Below, piece by piece: positions 1 through 7,201 of a stretch of 48,068 bases of DNA (the first letter of the stretch is position 1; each line of letters begins with the position of its first letter). Source of the stretch: a virus. Where the stretch lies: positions 1-48,068 of IMG/VR virus record IMGVR_UViG_3300028384_000990; one strand, written 5' to 3'. Below the pieces are notes generated by a model that saw nothing but the letters and a program-made list of their open reading frames with translations, did no database searches and had not been told where the DNA came from. The translations under genes were made by a program, and so were the position numbers.

Positions 1-79
1 CTGGATACCATTCTCTGTCAGGTTTGTTACGCCCTAATGCACGAACCATGGGATCGCCTTTACCTGTCTTAGGTGTCAT
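1..79 (-). CDS. Hypothetical protein, N-terminus only (runs off left edge)
   Basis: Leftward reading frame that begins at an ATG and stays open to the window edge. It gives 26 residues starting MTPKTGKGDP and ending DREWYP. The start codon CAT lies at 77-79 on the plus strand. The residues are polar and basic with no domain to recognise. Codon use looks like the rest of the window, and the frame faces a long non-coding region that also drives the rightward genes, so a divergent gene is plausible. With so little sequence the product cannot be named. Confidence 0.5.
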   Translation of the reverse strand, partial: MTPKTGKGDPMVRALGRNKPDREWYP

Positions 80-730
80 GAGAAGAAACCTTGTATCCAT
101 GCGTGCTGGAATATAATTGTGTGCATATGCGTACCTGTGAGTATTATTTCGATCATGGAGGGAGTGTATCAGAGAGGGATATAATGTGTCAAGTGCGTTT
201 TTGCGTGGATGCGAATATTTGTGCTTTTGTCGCTGGTGTTCGTGGGTCTTACCCTATGTATATGTTTGGGGTTGTCAACCTTCGGAGGGAAAAAATCTCA
301 CTCCCGAGGCGTTTGACACTCACATAACACAAAATCTGAGAGACAACAGAGTTTGTTCTATATGGATTGATGCTAAAAAAACAGAGGTTTTCGAGCTGTG
401 GCGCTTGACTTCCCCTATGCATTATGTCATCCTCCACCATGTCCCTACAAGGTGACATCGACAGTTAGGTTGGTCACGCAGAGGCATCTGGTGATCTCAG
501 ACCTGTTACTTTGATTGTTATGATCATTGCCCGTATGGTTGAGGTGTCTTAGAGGTAACTTGTAGGGGTTTTTTATTGGTGTGTGGCGCTTGACAATGAC
601 CCCTATAGTATGAGAGGATGGTGCCATGATGAGATTTATTAATACACACGGGTTACTAGACGAAGACTTTGTTCTCCCTATAGTGGCGCTTACTGTCCTT
701 CTAATGGTGAGAGATATGATATAATAAGGG

Positions 731-760
731 TTGACAGTAGACCCTTACATGGGTTATACT
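731..760 (+). promoter_or_regulatory. Sigma70-like promoter
   Basis: A perfect -35 box TTGACA at 731-736 is followed 18 nt later by TATACT at 755-760. The spacer contains ACCC-TTACAT-GGGT (741-754), a small inverted repeat like those in other promoters of this window. Transcription would start near 767 and read through a foldable leader into the small gene at 908. A second -10-like TATAAT lies just upstream at 720-725, without a good -35 box. Confidence 0.7.
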
Positions 761-766
761 GGTTAT

Positions 767-907
767 AGTAGGAATACACCAGTCATCTGAGAGTACTGGT
801 CTTACCATGAGTATGTGATGAAGTCTCAGAGGGCGGATCCCGAACTCCCTAGCAGGGATGAAAATGCCTGCAAACTTTAACGCACAATAAGGTGTGGAGA
901 TACCCCT
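767..907 (+). other. Foldable 5' leader of the gene at 908
   Basis: The predicted transcript leader contains ACCAGT (778-783) pairing with ACTGGT (795-800). It also contains TCTGAGA (786-792) pairing with TCTCAGA (824-830). The two helices compete because the second one's left arm lies in the loop of the first. Further down are ATCCC/GGGAT around 838-859 and GCAGG/CCTGC around 852-871. Such mutually exclusive pairings are typical of RNA switches, but the stems are short and I recognise no known riboswitch class. Confidence 0.4.
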
Positions 908-1087
908 ATGTCTGACGAATATAAGATGCAGTTCAAGATACGCTACTTCGATAAGAATGTGGTCAGCCTTAATGGTGAGCGTGTCTGGTTCGAGTGGTCT
1001 GAAGAGCCTCTGAATAGTGCTGAAGCGTTCTCCATTGTCTCCCTCTTAGAGGATAAGAACTGTGTTGTAGAATTGACTCGCTTATAG
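908..1087 (+). CDS. Small conserved-looking phage protein, 59 aa
   Basis: The start ATG follows a GGAG ribosome site with about 9 nt spacing, which sets the start. The product is soluble and acidic, with a beta-rich look (FKIRYFDKNVVSLNGERVWF near residues 9-28, then a short helix and VVELTRL at the end). I do not recognise its family. It is the first gene after the regulatory region and lies under the promoter at 731-760. Between its stop and the next gene lie a CCCCT/AGGGG hairpin (about 1117-1132) and an AAAAAATTTTTT tract at 1166-1177. Confidence 0.65.
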   Translation: MSDEYKMQFKIRYFDKNVVSLNGERVWFEWSEEPLNSAEAFSIVSLLEDKNCVVELTRL

Positions 1088-1188
1088 TAGCAAACAGTCC
1101 AGGCGCACCCCCACCCCCTAATACGAGGGGCTTAAGGCACCGAGGTATTCTCAAAGAGAGGATCTAAAAAATTTTTTCGGATAAAATT

Positions 1189-1326
1189 ATGACTCCAATA
1201 CTCATTACATTACTACCATTCTTTCCCTTCGCCCTTGTGGCATTCTATTATATCCAGATCAGTCTTACAGGTGAGTTCGAATACTTATGGAACTCTCGTG
1301 AAATCTATGAAGAGGACATCCAATGA
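1189..1326 (+). CDS. Tiny membrane protein, 45 aa
   Basis: One hydrophobic helix covers most of the first 25 residues (LITLLPFFPFALVAFYYIQI), followed by a short acidic tail (EIYEEDIQ). Its stop overlaps the next start as ATGA, showing translational coupling with the membrane protein at 1323. There is no strong Shine-Dalgarno. It is probably an inner-membrane peptide of the host-takeover type, but nothing in the sequence assigns a function. Confidence 0.6.
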   Translation: MTPILITLLPFFPFALVAFYYIQISLTGEFEYLWNSREIYEEDIQ

Positions 1327-1538
1327 GTGTAAGAAGTAGGCAGAGACATAAAGAGACATTCGCTACAGTAGGCACAGGTCTACTGATCAACTATCCACTC
1401 AATCTATTAGGGTTATACATCTGTATCTCTCTATTGGACATGACTGACCCCTTTTGGATAGGTAATATTATCACAGCATTCATGACCATAGTCGCATATA
1501 CTCGTGTCTACATGATAAGGAAGTACTTTGATAAGTAA
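1323..1538 (+). CDS. Small membrane protein, 71 aa
   Basis: Basic N-terminus (SVRSRQRHKE) and two predicted transmembrane helices: about residues 15-38 (VGTGLLINYPLNLLGLYICI) and about 45-65 (GNIITAFMTIVAYTRVYMI). The C-terminus is basic. It is coupled to the preceding gene by an ATGA overlap and followed by another tiny membrane protein. The sequence resembles the short DUF-type two-helix membrane proteins often found in marine phages. No function can be assigned. Confidence 0.65.
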   Translation: MSVRSRQRHKETFATVGTGLLINYPLNLLGLYICISLLDMTDPFWIGNIITAFMTIVAYTRVYMIRKYFDK

Positions 1539-1665
1539 AATTTTTAGAGGAATTCTCACACTCCCCTTTCGTATAGTGTGGTATATACTGAAATATATAT
1601 TCATATGTCTTGTAGCCATACTCTTATTACTACTAGGCATAGACTTACTCACAGATGGAATATAA
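1528..1665 (+). CDS. Tiny membrane protein with TTG start, 45 aa
   Basis: A frame starting TTG ATA AGT AAA overlaps the end of the previous gene by 11 nt and ends at TAA 1663-1665, overlapping the start of the MazG gene. The product has a basic amphipathic start (KIFRGILTLPFRIVWYILKY) and one strongly hydrophobic helix (ICLVAILLLLLGIDLL). It would complete a trio of adjacent short membrane proteins. The TTG start is inferred because the frame has no ATG, so it is less certain than its neighbours. Confidence 0.45.
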   Translation: MISKIFRGILTLPFRIVWYILKYIFICLVAILLLLLGIDLLTDGI

Positions 1666-1972
1666 TATGGAACGCATACAACAACTCGAACAACAAGTGA
1701 TACAGTGGCATTATGATCGTAATCTTATAGACGGTGCAACTGATAAAGATCAGGTACTCAAGCTCATTCAAGAGGTGGGCGAACTGTCTGATAATGTCTG
1801 TAAACAACAAGACATACGAGACGATTGTGGTGATATTATGGTCGTCTTAATTAATATTATGGAACGCAATCGTGTGTCTATGGAAGAGTGTCTCGAAGTC
1901 GCATACAATGATATTCGGAATCGTAAGGGCCGTATGGTCGATGGCATTTTTATTAAGGAAAGAAGTTGCTAA
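1655..1972 (+). CDS. MazG-like nucleotide pyrophosphohydrolase
   Basis: 105 residues, the size of a single-domain MazG-like or dCTPase-type all-alpha NTP pyrophosphatase. The signature is visible: KLIQEVGELSDN (about 38-49, the ExxE metal-binding helix), then DDCGDIMVVLINI (about 57-69, the second acidic helix), then AYNDIRNRKGRM near the C-terminus. These enzymes cleave NTPs or dNTPs to NMP and pyrophosphate. In marine phages they are proposed to adjust nucleotide pools or alarmone signals. The start could be 1655 or the ATG at 1667. Confidence 0.85.
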   Translation: MEYNMERIQQLEQQVIQWHYDRNLIDGATDKDQVLKLIQEVGELSDNVCKQQDIRDDCGDIMVVLINIMERNRVSMEECLEVAYNDIRNRKGRMVDGIFIKERSC

Positions 1973-1973
1973 C

Positions 1974-2606
1974 ATGAACTATAAAGACTATGTCAGTGAT
2001 ATAAAACATATAGCAGGTACTCCCTACTTGCAGGTGGAACGCTCTCCCTTTAGTGTGGACGAACTCGAAATCTTTAAGTATATTCTTGCAGAGCAGTCAC
2101 AGGCGGAGTTTCCTCCGTTCGATCCTACTCGTTCTAACGCAATGTCGTATCGGCTCGAAGAGAATACAGACTTTGGTGTTGCATTAGCAAATAATTTCAC
2201 AGAGATTACTCGTACTCTTGATGATGGTTCTGATACTTTCTTTTCTTATCCTTACGATAAACCTTTACATCATTCGCAGTTTTATCGTGTTGCAAAACCA
2301 GGATATATCAGTGAAAGTATTCGGTGTTCACCACCAGGCGAAGATTATCCCATTCACAAAGACAGTACCAGTAAACTTTTGACTTGTTTAATCTATTTGG
2401 AACCCGAAGTTTCTGACGGAACTTTCTTTCACACCGCAATGGAAACAGAAGGCGTTGAACATCCATGGGTGCCCAATACAGGATATATTTTCAAAGGAGG
2501 TTATAGTTCGTATCATTCGTATCGCAACACAACAAAAAATAGGCGGACAGTCTATATGTTGAATCTCTACGAAACAAATCCTTTTAAAGTTTCAAAAACT
2601 CACTAG
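1974..2606 (+). CDS. 2-oxoglutarate/Fe(II)-dependent oxygenase-like protein
   Basis: 210 residues. The iron-binding triad of the double-stranded beta-helix oxygenases is recognisable: the HxD pair in YPIHKDSTSK (about 137-146), a distal His in SSYHSYRN, and the downstream Arg in NRRTVYMLNLY that would bind 2-oxoglutarate. Marine T4-type phages commonly carry such prolyl-4-hydroxylase-like oxygenases of unknown substrate. The gene starts one base after the MazG stop and ends inside the promoter at 2604. The fold call is good; the substrate is unknown. Confidence 0.75.
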   Translation: MNYKDYVSDIKHIAGTPYLQVERSPFSVDELEIFKYILAEQSQAEFPPFDPTRSNAMSYRLEENTDFGVALANNFTEITRTLDDGSDTFFSYPYDKPLHHSQFYRVAKPGYISESIRCSPPGEDYPIHKDSTSKLLTCLIYLEPEVSDGTFFHTAMETEGVEHPWVPNTGYIFKGGYSSYHSYRNTTKNRRTVYMLNLYETNPFKVSKTH

Positions 2607-2632
2607 ACATATTCTATACTTAGTAGTATAGT
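2604..2632 (+). promoter_or_regulatory. Sigma70-like promoter with inverted repeat in spacer
   Basis: TAGACA (2604-2609), 17 nt spacer, TATAGT (2627-2632). The spacer and -10 box are covered by a perfect 7-bp inverted repeat CTATACT-TAGT-AGTATAG (2614-2631). Transcription would begin near 2639 and serve the small gene at 2710 and the DUF262-HNH gene. The same TAGACA box occurs in the promoter of RNase H at 7166. Confidence 0.6.
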
Positions 2633-2709
2633 GGTACTATATTCGATGCATCAGGTAATATACCGCAAACGATGTAGGACGGATACAATAAAACATTGAA
2701 GAGGTAAGC

Positions 2710-2805
2710 ATGGCTTATATTAAAAAGTTTTTGGCCAATATTTTCGTACCAGAAAAAGTGGCAACTCTAGAACCTTTCTTCGAATCAGAAGGAGGTAATT
2801 CATGA
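2710..2805 (+). CDS. Very small protein, 31 aa
   Basis: ATG preceded by GAGGTAAG, a good ribosome site. The frame ends TGA at 2803-2805, overlapping the ATG of the DUF262-HNH gene as ATGA. The product begins with an amphipathic basic/hydrophobic stretch (MAYIKKFLANIFVP) and has an acidic end. It could be a real micro-protein or a leader peptide that couples translation of the next gene. Too short for family recognition. Confidence 0.5.
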   Translation: MAYIKKFLANIFVPEKVATLEPFFESEGGNS

Positions 2806-4148
2806 AAATGAAATTTACTCGAAAAGAAGTCTCTATCAAAGAGTTCTTAGAGGATTATATTCCTTATCTTGACCGTCAACCGATTGGTCAAAGATTACCC
2901 GTACCTAATAATGTCGAGAAGGCTCAAGGCATTATTCAAACTATCCTCGATGGTTATGATATCGGCGATCTCACGATTGCAAAAGTGAATGATAACCCTA
3001 TGGGGTTCGAAAAAGAATCTATCGATGGTGGCCACAGAAAGCGTGGCATATATGACTTTAAACTACCAAGATCAGAAGAAGGCGCCTTCGCAACCGAAGA
3101 TGGTCTATACTGGTCTGATCTCACAAAACAACAACAAGAAGATTTTCTAAATTATATGCTTGTCATTGTTGAGTATTCAGAGATCGATAATGAAACTAAA
3201 GGTCATATCTTTAGAAACAAGAATAAAACTACCGATGTCAACTTCATGGAAATGTTGAACTCGTATGGCAATATTCCAATTGCCAATCTTGTCCGAGGTC
3301 TTGTTCGAAAAGTACAAGGCATACCTGGTGTACCACACCAATTATTCGAACAAACTCTACAAAAGAACTTTAGATTTCTAGAGTTCGATAACAAGAGATT
3401 GAAGATCGAAGACTATGTAGCAAGAATAGCATATCGTTACACTCAACAGGAGCGTCTTGGAGAATCGTCTGACACCCAAGTTGAAGATATGTATGTCTCA
3501 GATGAAACAGACGCTCAGGCGTTAAAATCTTTGATGACTGCTCATTGTGATTATTTGCTAGAATGTTCTCAAGCTAAGTTCGATACTTATGATCGTTACT
3601 TAACGCAACAGGACTTTAAGATTCTTTCCTTTATCTACTACTCGTTACTAGATAACTACAAAGTCTTTTCGATCCTTGATTACGATGTCTTCATGAAAGA
3701 TTATATGAAAGCAAGAAGCACCATTCTCAATGACGATAAGTACAAAGTATTGAATGACACAGGTGTCGATACAGTAGAACGAACTATTGCAGAAGCGTAT
3801 CAAGGTTACTTACAAGTGCCTAACAATGGTGCCAAGATCAGACAAGCAACAGATTGGATTATTTCTGAAATGGATATTCTCAATGTTGTTCAGATCAAAG
3901 ATGCGAAGCGTACATATACCTACGAAGAAAAGATTCGTAAGTTAATCGAACAGAATGGCATATGTGCTATTAGTGGTGATAAAGTAAAGTATAAAGATTG
4001 CGAGGCAGCTCACATTGTTGCACACTCAAATGGTGGGCAATCAACATACGATAACTTTGTTATGTGCAAAAGAAAATATAATCGTGACATGGGTTCAACA
4101 AATCTAAACGATTATAAAAAACTACTTGTCGAAAACGGAGAGATATAG
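2802..4148 (+). CDS. DUF262-type protein with C-terminal HNH nuclease domain
   Basis: 448 residues, with a strong AAGGAGGT ribosome site 5 nt before the ATG. The N-terminal half looks like DUF262 (the GmrS/ParB-like fold). IDGGHRKRGIYDF at about 74-86 corresponds to the family's nucleotide-binding DGxxR motif. The C-terminal part (about 380-440) is an HNH/McrA-type nuclease: paired residues in CAISG, then EAAHIVAHSNGG, then the Asn and His-like region YDNFVMCKRKYN. DUF262 proteins fused to nucleases include GmrSD-type enzymes that cut modified DNA. In a phage this could act against competing phages or host DNA. The role is inferred, the domains are seen. Confidence 0.75.
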   Translation: MKMKFTRKEVSIKEFLEDYIPYLDRQPIGQRLPVPNNVEKAQGIIQTILDGYDIGDLTIAKVNDNPMGFEKESIDGGHRKRGIYDFKLPRSEEGAFATEDGLYWSDLTKQQQEDFLNYMLVIVEYSEIDNETKGHIFRNKNKTTDVNFMEMLNSYGNIPIANLVRGLVRKVQGIPGVPHQLFEQTLQKNFRFLEFDNKRLKIEDYVARIAYRYTQQERLGESSDTQVEDMYVSDETDAQALKSLMTAHCDYLLECSQAKFDTYDRYLTQQDFKILSFIYYSLLDNYKVFSILDYDVFMKDYMKARSTILNDDKYKVLNDTGVDTVERTIAEAYQGYLQVPNNGAKIRQATDWIISEMDILNVVQIKDAKRTYTYEEKIRKLIEQNGICAISGDKVKYKDCEAAHIVAHSNGGQSTYDNFVMCKRKYNRDMGSTNLNDYKKLLVENGEI

Positions 4149-4231
4149 TAGGATAAAGTATGTGGTCGAAAGACTACTATGTGGGATCACAGGTCAAGTA
4201 TCACAAAATCCACAATTTCATATCAAGATTG

Positions 4232-4259
4232 ATGTGTGCGACCTGCCCCACATTTTTTT
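4232..4259 (+). terminator. Probable Rho-independent terminator
   Basis: ATGTG (4232-4236) pairs with CACAT (4249-4253), with an extra G-C pair inside, followed by a run of seven T. It lies about 85 nt after the DUF262-HNH stop and just before the ribosome site of the next gene. The stem is short, so termination may be partial. Confidence 0.5.
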
Positions 4260-4269
4260 AGGAGAGACT

Positions 4270-4470
4270 ATGTTAGATTTTTTTTGGAATGCACCCCTCG
4301 TTATATTACAATTAACCTTTGTAATTCTTTTTTGGTCAGGTATTATCTTTGGTGGTTATGTACTAGGTAAAGAATTGCTTGATAGATATATTGATAAAAA
4401 ATATAAATTCAAAGCCGATAAACCAATTAATCCAAACGACATCGATGATGACGACTATATAGGAGTCTAA
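4270..4470 (+). CDS. Small membrane protein with acidic tail, 66 aa
   Basis: The start is set by GGAGAG upstream of the ATG at 4270; the longer upstream frame overlaps the terminator-like hairpin and is not used here. A hydrophobic N-terminal helix spans about residues 8-30 (PLVILQLTFVILFWSGIIFG), followed by a charged linker (KYKFKADKP) and an Asp-rich tail (DIDDDDYIGV). It is followed 10 nt later by another small protein. It is probably inserted in the inner membrane with a cytoplasmic tail. Function unknown. Confidence 0.6.
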   Translation: MLDFFWNAPLVILQLTFVILFWSGIIFGGYVLGKELLDRYIDKKYKFKADKPINPNDIDDDDYIGV

Positions 4471-4480
4471 GGAGAAAAAT

Positions 4481-4642
4481 ATGGAAACATCGTTACTTAT
4501 TTTTCATGGGTTTTTTATCAGTGCTTGTGTGTACTTCTCTTATCAGAATGGTGCAAAGGCAGGCAGAGAAGAAATGCTAATCGATCTTTTAGAAAGAAAG
4601 CTCGTTACAGAAATACAACTAAAACAAAATTATATAGATTAA
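4481..4642 (+). CDS. Small protein with N-terminal hydrophobic helix, 53 aa
   Basis: Preceded by AAGGAGAAAAAT. The N-terminal hydrophobic stretch LLIFHGFFISACVYFSY is followed by a charged helix (REEMLIDLLERKLVTEIQLKQ). The pattern is that of a single-pass membrane anchor with a short coiled-coil-like tail. It is sandwiched between a membrane protein and the carbamoyltransferase genes, 4 nt before the latter. No family recognised. Confidence 0.6.
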   Translation: METSLLIFHGFFISACVYFSYQNGAKAGREEMLIDLLERKLVTEIQLKQNYID

Positions 4643-4646
4643 AAAT

Positions 4647-5798
4647 ATGAAAATTCTTGGAGTGAATATATCACACGACACAAGTTTATGTGTCATTGAA
4701 GACGGCGAAGTTAAGAATGTATATGAAGAGGAGAGAGTACGAAGAGAAAAGTACTGGTATCCTGGTAAAGATACAAACCTTGATCAAGCAAAACTTTTGA
4801 GCATTGATATGTATCAATTGTCCGAAATCGATCACATTGCATTTGCATCATACGATAAAAGATTGTTAAATGTAAAGTTCGATCCTAAATTAGTTGAGAA
4901 TCGAGTTCGACAAAAAGAAATTATCGAACTGATATCAGCAGAACAACTTACCCTCGAAAGATTAAATGAACTTGCTGATGGTCCTGTGCCTGAGATTATA
5001 GACATTGAGTTCTGTAATATGGATGCAGACGATCAGATCGTTGATAGTATTTGCCAACAAATGCAAGATGTCAATGACAAAGTTCACTTTAATAGAGGCA
5101 ATCACCACTACTATCATGCAGTATGTGGTTCACACTTAAGTCCTTATGATGAAGCAATTGTCATTACATGGGACGGTGGCGGTTCTAACACTTATTGGGA
5201 TACACATCCAGGTTATCAAGAAATCGAATGTATCTTCCATTATAAAGACGATGAAGTCACACCAAAGTTTAGACGAATGAGCAATCATAGATTCATAGAC
5301 GGCTTACAAGCAGATAACTTCGGTGGTTTCCAAGAAGGTTGTTTACATAGTGAGACACCAGATGTACAAGAATATGATGGTGTCGAAGTTGAGTTCGTTT
5401 CATATCCTTCTAACGGCATGAACTTCTCTAATATGTCTTATGCATTAGGTTGTGACGATCTTGGTCGTGCAGCTGGTAAAGTTATGGGCATGGCATCATA
5501 TGGCAAATTAACACCAAATGTCCACACAAAACACACAACAGCAAATAGACTTGAACATGATGCATTAGATTCTGCTGTTGCAACAATTCAAAAGGCAGTC
5601 GACATGTTACCCGATGTGAAGAACATTGTTCTCTCTGGTGGTTTCAGTCTGAACTGTACAAACAATTACAAATATCTGGAAGCTTTTCCAGATCATCAAT
5701 TCTTCGTTGACCCAATACCTCATGATGGTGGTACTGGTGTCGGTGCAGCTTTACAATATTGGAGGGAACTGAAAGATGATAGTAACGACAATTCATAG
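4647..5798 (+). CDS. Carbamoyltransferase, N-terminal (Kae1-like) domain
   Basis: 383 residues matching the N-terminal domain of the NodU/CmcH/TobZ carbamoyltransferases. The family opening MKILGVNISHDTSLCVIEDG, the metal-binding HxxxH-type segment GNHHYYHAV (about 151-159), the WDGGGS phosphate loop, GRAAGKVMGMASYGK and NIVLSGGFSLNCTNN are all visible. This domain makes carbamoyl-adenylate from carbamoyl phosphate and ATP. The partner domain is encoded separately downstream in another frame, whereas most family members are one chain of about 550-600 residues. The product probably modifies a sugar or small molecule by O-carbamoylation. Substrate unknown. Confidence 0.85.
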   Translation: MKILGVNISHDTSLCVIEDGEVKNVYEEERVRREKYWYPGKDTNLDQAKLLSIDMYQLSEIDHIAFASYDKRLLNVKFDPKLVENRVRQKEIIELISAEQLTLERLNELADGPVPEIIDIEFCNMDADDQIVDSICQQMQDVNDKVHFNRGNHHYYHAVCGSHLSPYDEAIVITWDGGGSNTYWDTHPGYQEIECIFHYKDDEVTPKFRRMSNHRFIDGLQADNFGGFQEGCLHSETPDVQEYDGVEVEFVSYPSNGMNFSNMSYALGCDDLGRAAGKVMGMASYGKLTPNVHTKHTTANRLEHDALDSAVATIQKAVDMLPDVKNIVLSGGFSLNCTNNYKYLEAFPDHQFFVDPIPHDGGTGVGAALQYWRELKDDSNDNS

Positions 5799-6399
5799 AA
5801 GTGAAAAAGATGTAGTTCATGAACTCGTTGAATGGAATCAGATCGTTGGTATCTTTCAAAATAGTTCTGAATGGGGACCTCGTGCCTTAGGCAATCGTAG
5901 TATCTTATTCAACCCCTGTCACCCAAATGCTAAAGCAATTGTTAACGAAGTTAAACGAAGAGAACATTATCGACCATTTGCTTGTACTGTTATGTTAGAA
6001 CATGTAAATGACTATTTCGATATGAAACAATTGCCTGAGTCACCTTGGATGTCATTCGCCATTCAAGCAAAAGACAAGGCACTTGAAACAATTCCAACGC
6101 TTGTCCATGCTGACAACACCTGTCGTATTCAAACAGTGACAGAGGAACAAAATAAGAACTACTACAATCTCATCAAAGCATTTTATGAAGAGACTGGAGT
6201 TCCGATCTTATTCAATACATCCTTCAACCTAGGCGGTGAAGCAATTGTAGAAACAATCTATGATGCTATAGATACATGCAATCGATCTATGATCAATCAC
6301 TTGTATGTACCTGAAGATCAAGACATCTATATTCCTTATGAGATTCTAAAAGACAAAACTGCCTTGGCTGACGAAGAAGAAAACGATTCATTCGAATGA
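5776..6399 (+). CDS. Carbamoyltransferase, C-terminal transfer domain (separate gene)
   Basis: 207 residues equal to the Carbam_trans_C domain. Family landmarks are IVGIFQNSSEWGPRALGNRS (about 25-44), HYRPFACTVM and the conserved PILFNTSFNLGGEAIVET near residue 150. This domain passes the carbamoyl group from carbamoyl-adenylate to the acceptor. It overlaps the N-terminal-domain gene by 23 nt in another frame, but has its own ATG with a GGAGGG ribosome site about 9 nt upstream. It therefore looks like true gene fission at the domain border rather than a sequencing error. The two subunits would have to assemble. Confidence 0.82.
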   Translation: MIVTTIHRSEKDVVHELVEWNQIVGIFQNSSEWGPRALGNRSILFNPCHPNAKAIVNEVKRREHYRPFACTVMLEHVNDYFDMKQLPESPWMSFAIQAKDKALETIPTLVHADNTCRIQTVTEEQNKNYYNLIKAFYEETGVPILFNTSFNLGGEAIVETIYDAIDTCNRSMINHLYVPEDQDIYIPYEILKDKTALADEEENDSFE

Positions 6400-6755
6400 A
6401 AACATCCAGCGCTAAAGCAAAAGGGCGCAATCTTCAGAAATGGGTTGTTGAAAAACTTGTAGAACATTTATCTGCTGACTCAGAAGACATCGAATCGAGA
6501 CCAATGGGTTCTCAAGGAGAAGATGTCATTATGGGAAAACAGACTAGACAAATGTTTTCATATTCGATAGAATGTAAGAATGTCGAAAAATTAAATGTGT
6601 GGGATGCTTACGATCAAGCAACAGCAAACTGCAAAGGTTATGAACCGATTGTAGTTATGAAAAAGAATCGTAAAAAACCACTTGTTGTTATTGACGCTGA
6701 ATACTTTATAAAACTACATAAACAGCATGAACAAAATACAGAAAGCAATACATAA
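6396..6755 (+). CDS. PD-(D/E)XK-type nuclease/resolvase-like protein
   Basis: 119 residues, starting in an ATGA overlap with the previous gene. The layout matches small phage Holliday-junction-resolvase or VRR-like nucleases: an N-terminal basic helix (KAKGRNLQKWVVEKLVEHL), GSQGEDVIM carrying the catalytic Asp, then SIECKN carrying the E-x-K pair, then the helix VWDAYDQATANCKG. These enzymes cut branched or recombining DNA. The superfamily call is based on motif order. The exact branch and substrate are not certain. Confidence 0.6.
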   Translation: MKTSSAKAKGRNLQKWVVEKLVEHLSADSEDIESRPMGSQGEDVIMGKQTRQMFSYSIECKNVEKLNVWDAYDQATANCKGYEPIVVMKKNRKKPLVVIDAEYFIKLHKQHEQNTESNT

Positions 6756-7158
6756 CAAAGTTAATACTGCCATGGGTGAGATTGAATATCAAACCGATTG
6801 CTTTATTGATGGTGGTTATAAGTCTAAATTTTCTATGTTTAAATATCTTGAACAGATCAAGTTCAAGAGAAAACTTATTGAGCTTATGAAGGAAGATATT
6901 CAACATCAGCTCGATGAGATTACTTCAGATGATCCACAACTGATAGAAGGTTACGACTTCATGACTGCCGGTCAGAAAACTAAGTACATCAACTATCTAC
7001 AAAAGTTACTAACGGATTGTGACAAGTACATTCTTAAACACGAAGCAGAATGGAAAGCAGACTCACAGTTAAAACGAGTTAGAAGAAAATCTAAAAAGAA
7101 ACTTGCAGAACGCCTTGAAGAGATTGAAAAAACTAAAGGCAGAAAGTTTAGAAAGTAA
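6727..7158 (+). CDS. Hypothetical basic helical protein, 143 aa
   Basis: Starts inside the end of the nuclease gene; an alternative ATG lies at 6772, and neither has a clear ribosome site. The predicted protein is highly charged and helical, with a strongly basic C-terminal third (LKRVRRKSKKKLAERLEEIE). That suggests nucleic-acid binding or coiled-coil assembly. It lies just before the RNase H promoter. I recognise no family. Confidence 0.6.
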   Translation: MNKIQKAIHNKVNTAMGEIEYQTDCFIDGGYKSKFSMFKYLEQIKFKRKLIELMKEDIQHQLDEITSDDPQLIEGYDFMTAGQKTKYINYLQKLLTDCDKYILKHEAEWKADSQLKRVRRKSKKKLAERLEEIEKTKGRKFRK

Positions 7159-7165
7159 AACCCAC

Positions 7166-7195
7166 TAGACAATACAGTAGTTAATACTGTACCAT
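7166..7195 (+). promoter_or_regulatory. Sigma70-like promoter with inverted repeat; predicted leaderless start
   Basis: TAGACA (7166-7171), 18 nt spacer, TACCAT (7190-7195). The spacer holds a perfect 7-bp inverted repeat TACAGTA-GTTAA-TACTGTA (7173-7191). The usual start position, about 7 nt after the -10 box, is 7202, which is the A of the RNase H ATG, and there is no Shine-Dalgarno. Two other promoters here (10782 and 11094) use the same TACCAT box with an 18-nt spacer. Confidence 0.6.
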
Positions 7196-7201
7196 TATAT
7201 T

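Larger units (their letters stand above)
80..907. other. Non-coding regulatory region between divergent genes
   Basis: About 830 nt without a convincing gene: the open frames here are short, use rare codons and have no ribosome site. The region has repeated elements. GTGGCGCTT occurs near 399, 583 and 683. The fuller block GCGCTTGAC-(few nt)-CCCCTAT-(few nt)-TATG occurs at about 401-426 and 587-612. CCCTAT also occurs near 252, 676 and just before the ATG at 908. GGTTG-T-CAACC is at 270-280. A weak promoter is possible at 657-684 (TAGACG, 16 nt, TATAGT). No tRNA fold was found on either strand. It probably controls early transcription in both directions. Confidence 0.6.

Noticed and set aside
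91-458. Open frames at 91-327, 186-455 and on the minus strand at 249-458
   Set aside because: Cys-, Met- and Tyr-rich odd composition, no ribosome site, mutual overlap; typical of non-coding DNA.
590-618. Sigma70 promoter from TTGACA at 590
   Set aside because: No -10-like hexamer at 16-18 nt; the nearby TATAGT is only 8 nt away.
969-1154. Minus-strand frame opposite the gene at 908
   Set aside because: Shadow of a gene with a good ribosome site on the plus strand; composition is not protein-like.
5761-5800. Programmed frameshift joining the two carbamoyltransferase halves
   Set aside because: No slippery heptamer; the downstream gene has its own ATG and GGAGGG ribosome site.
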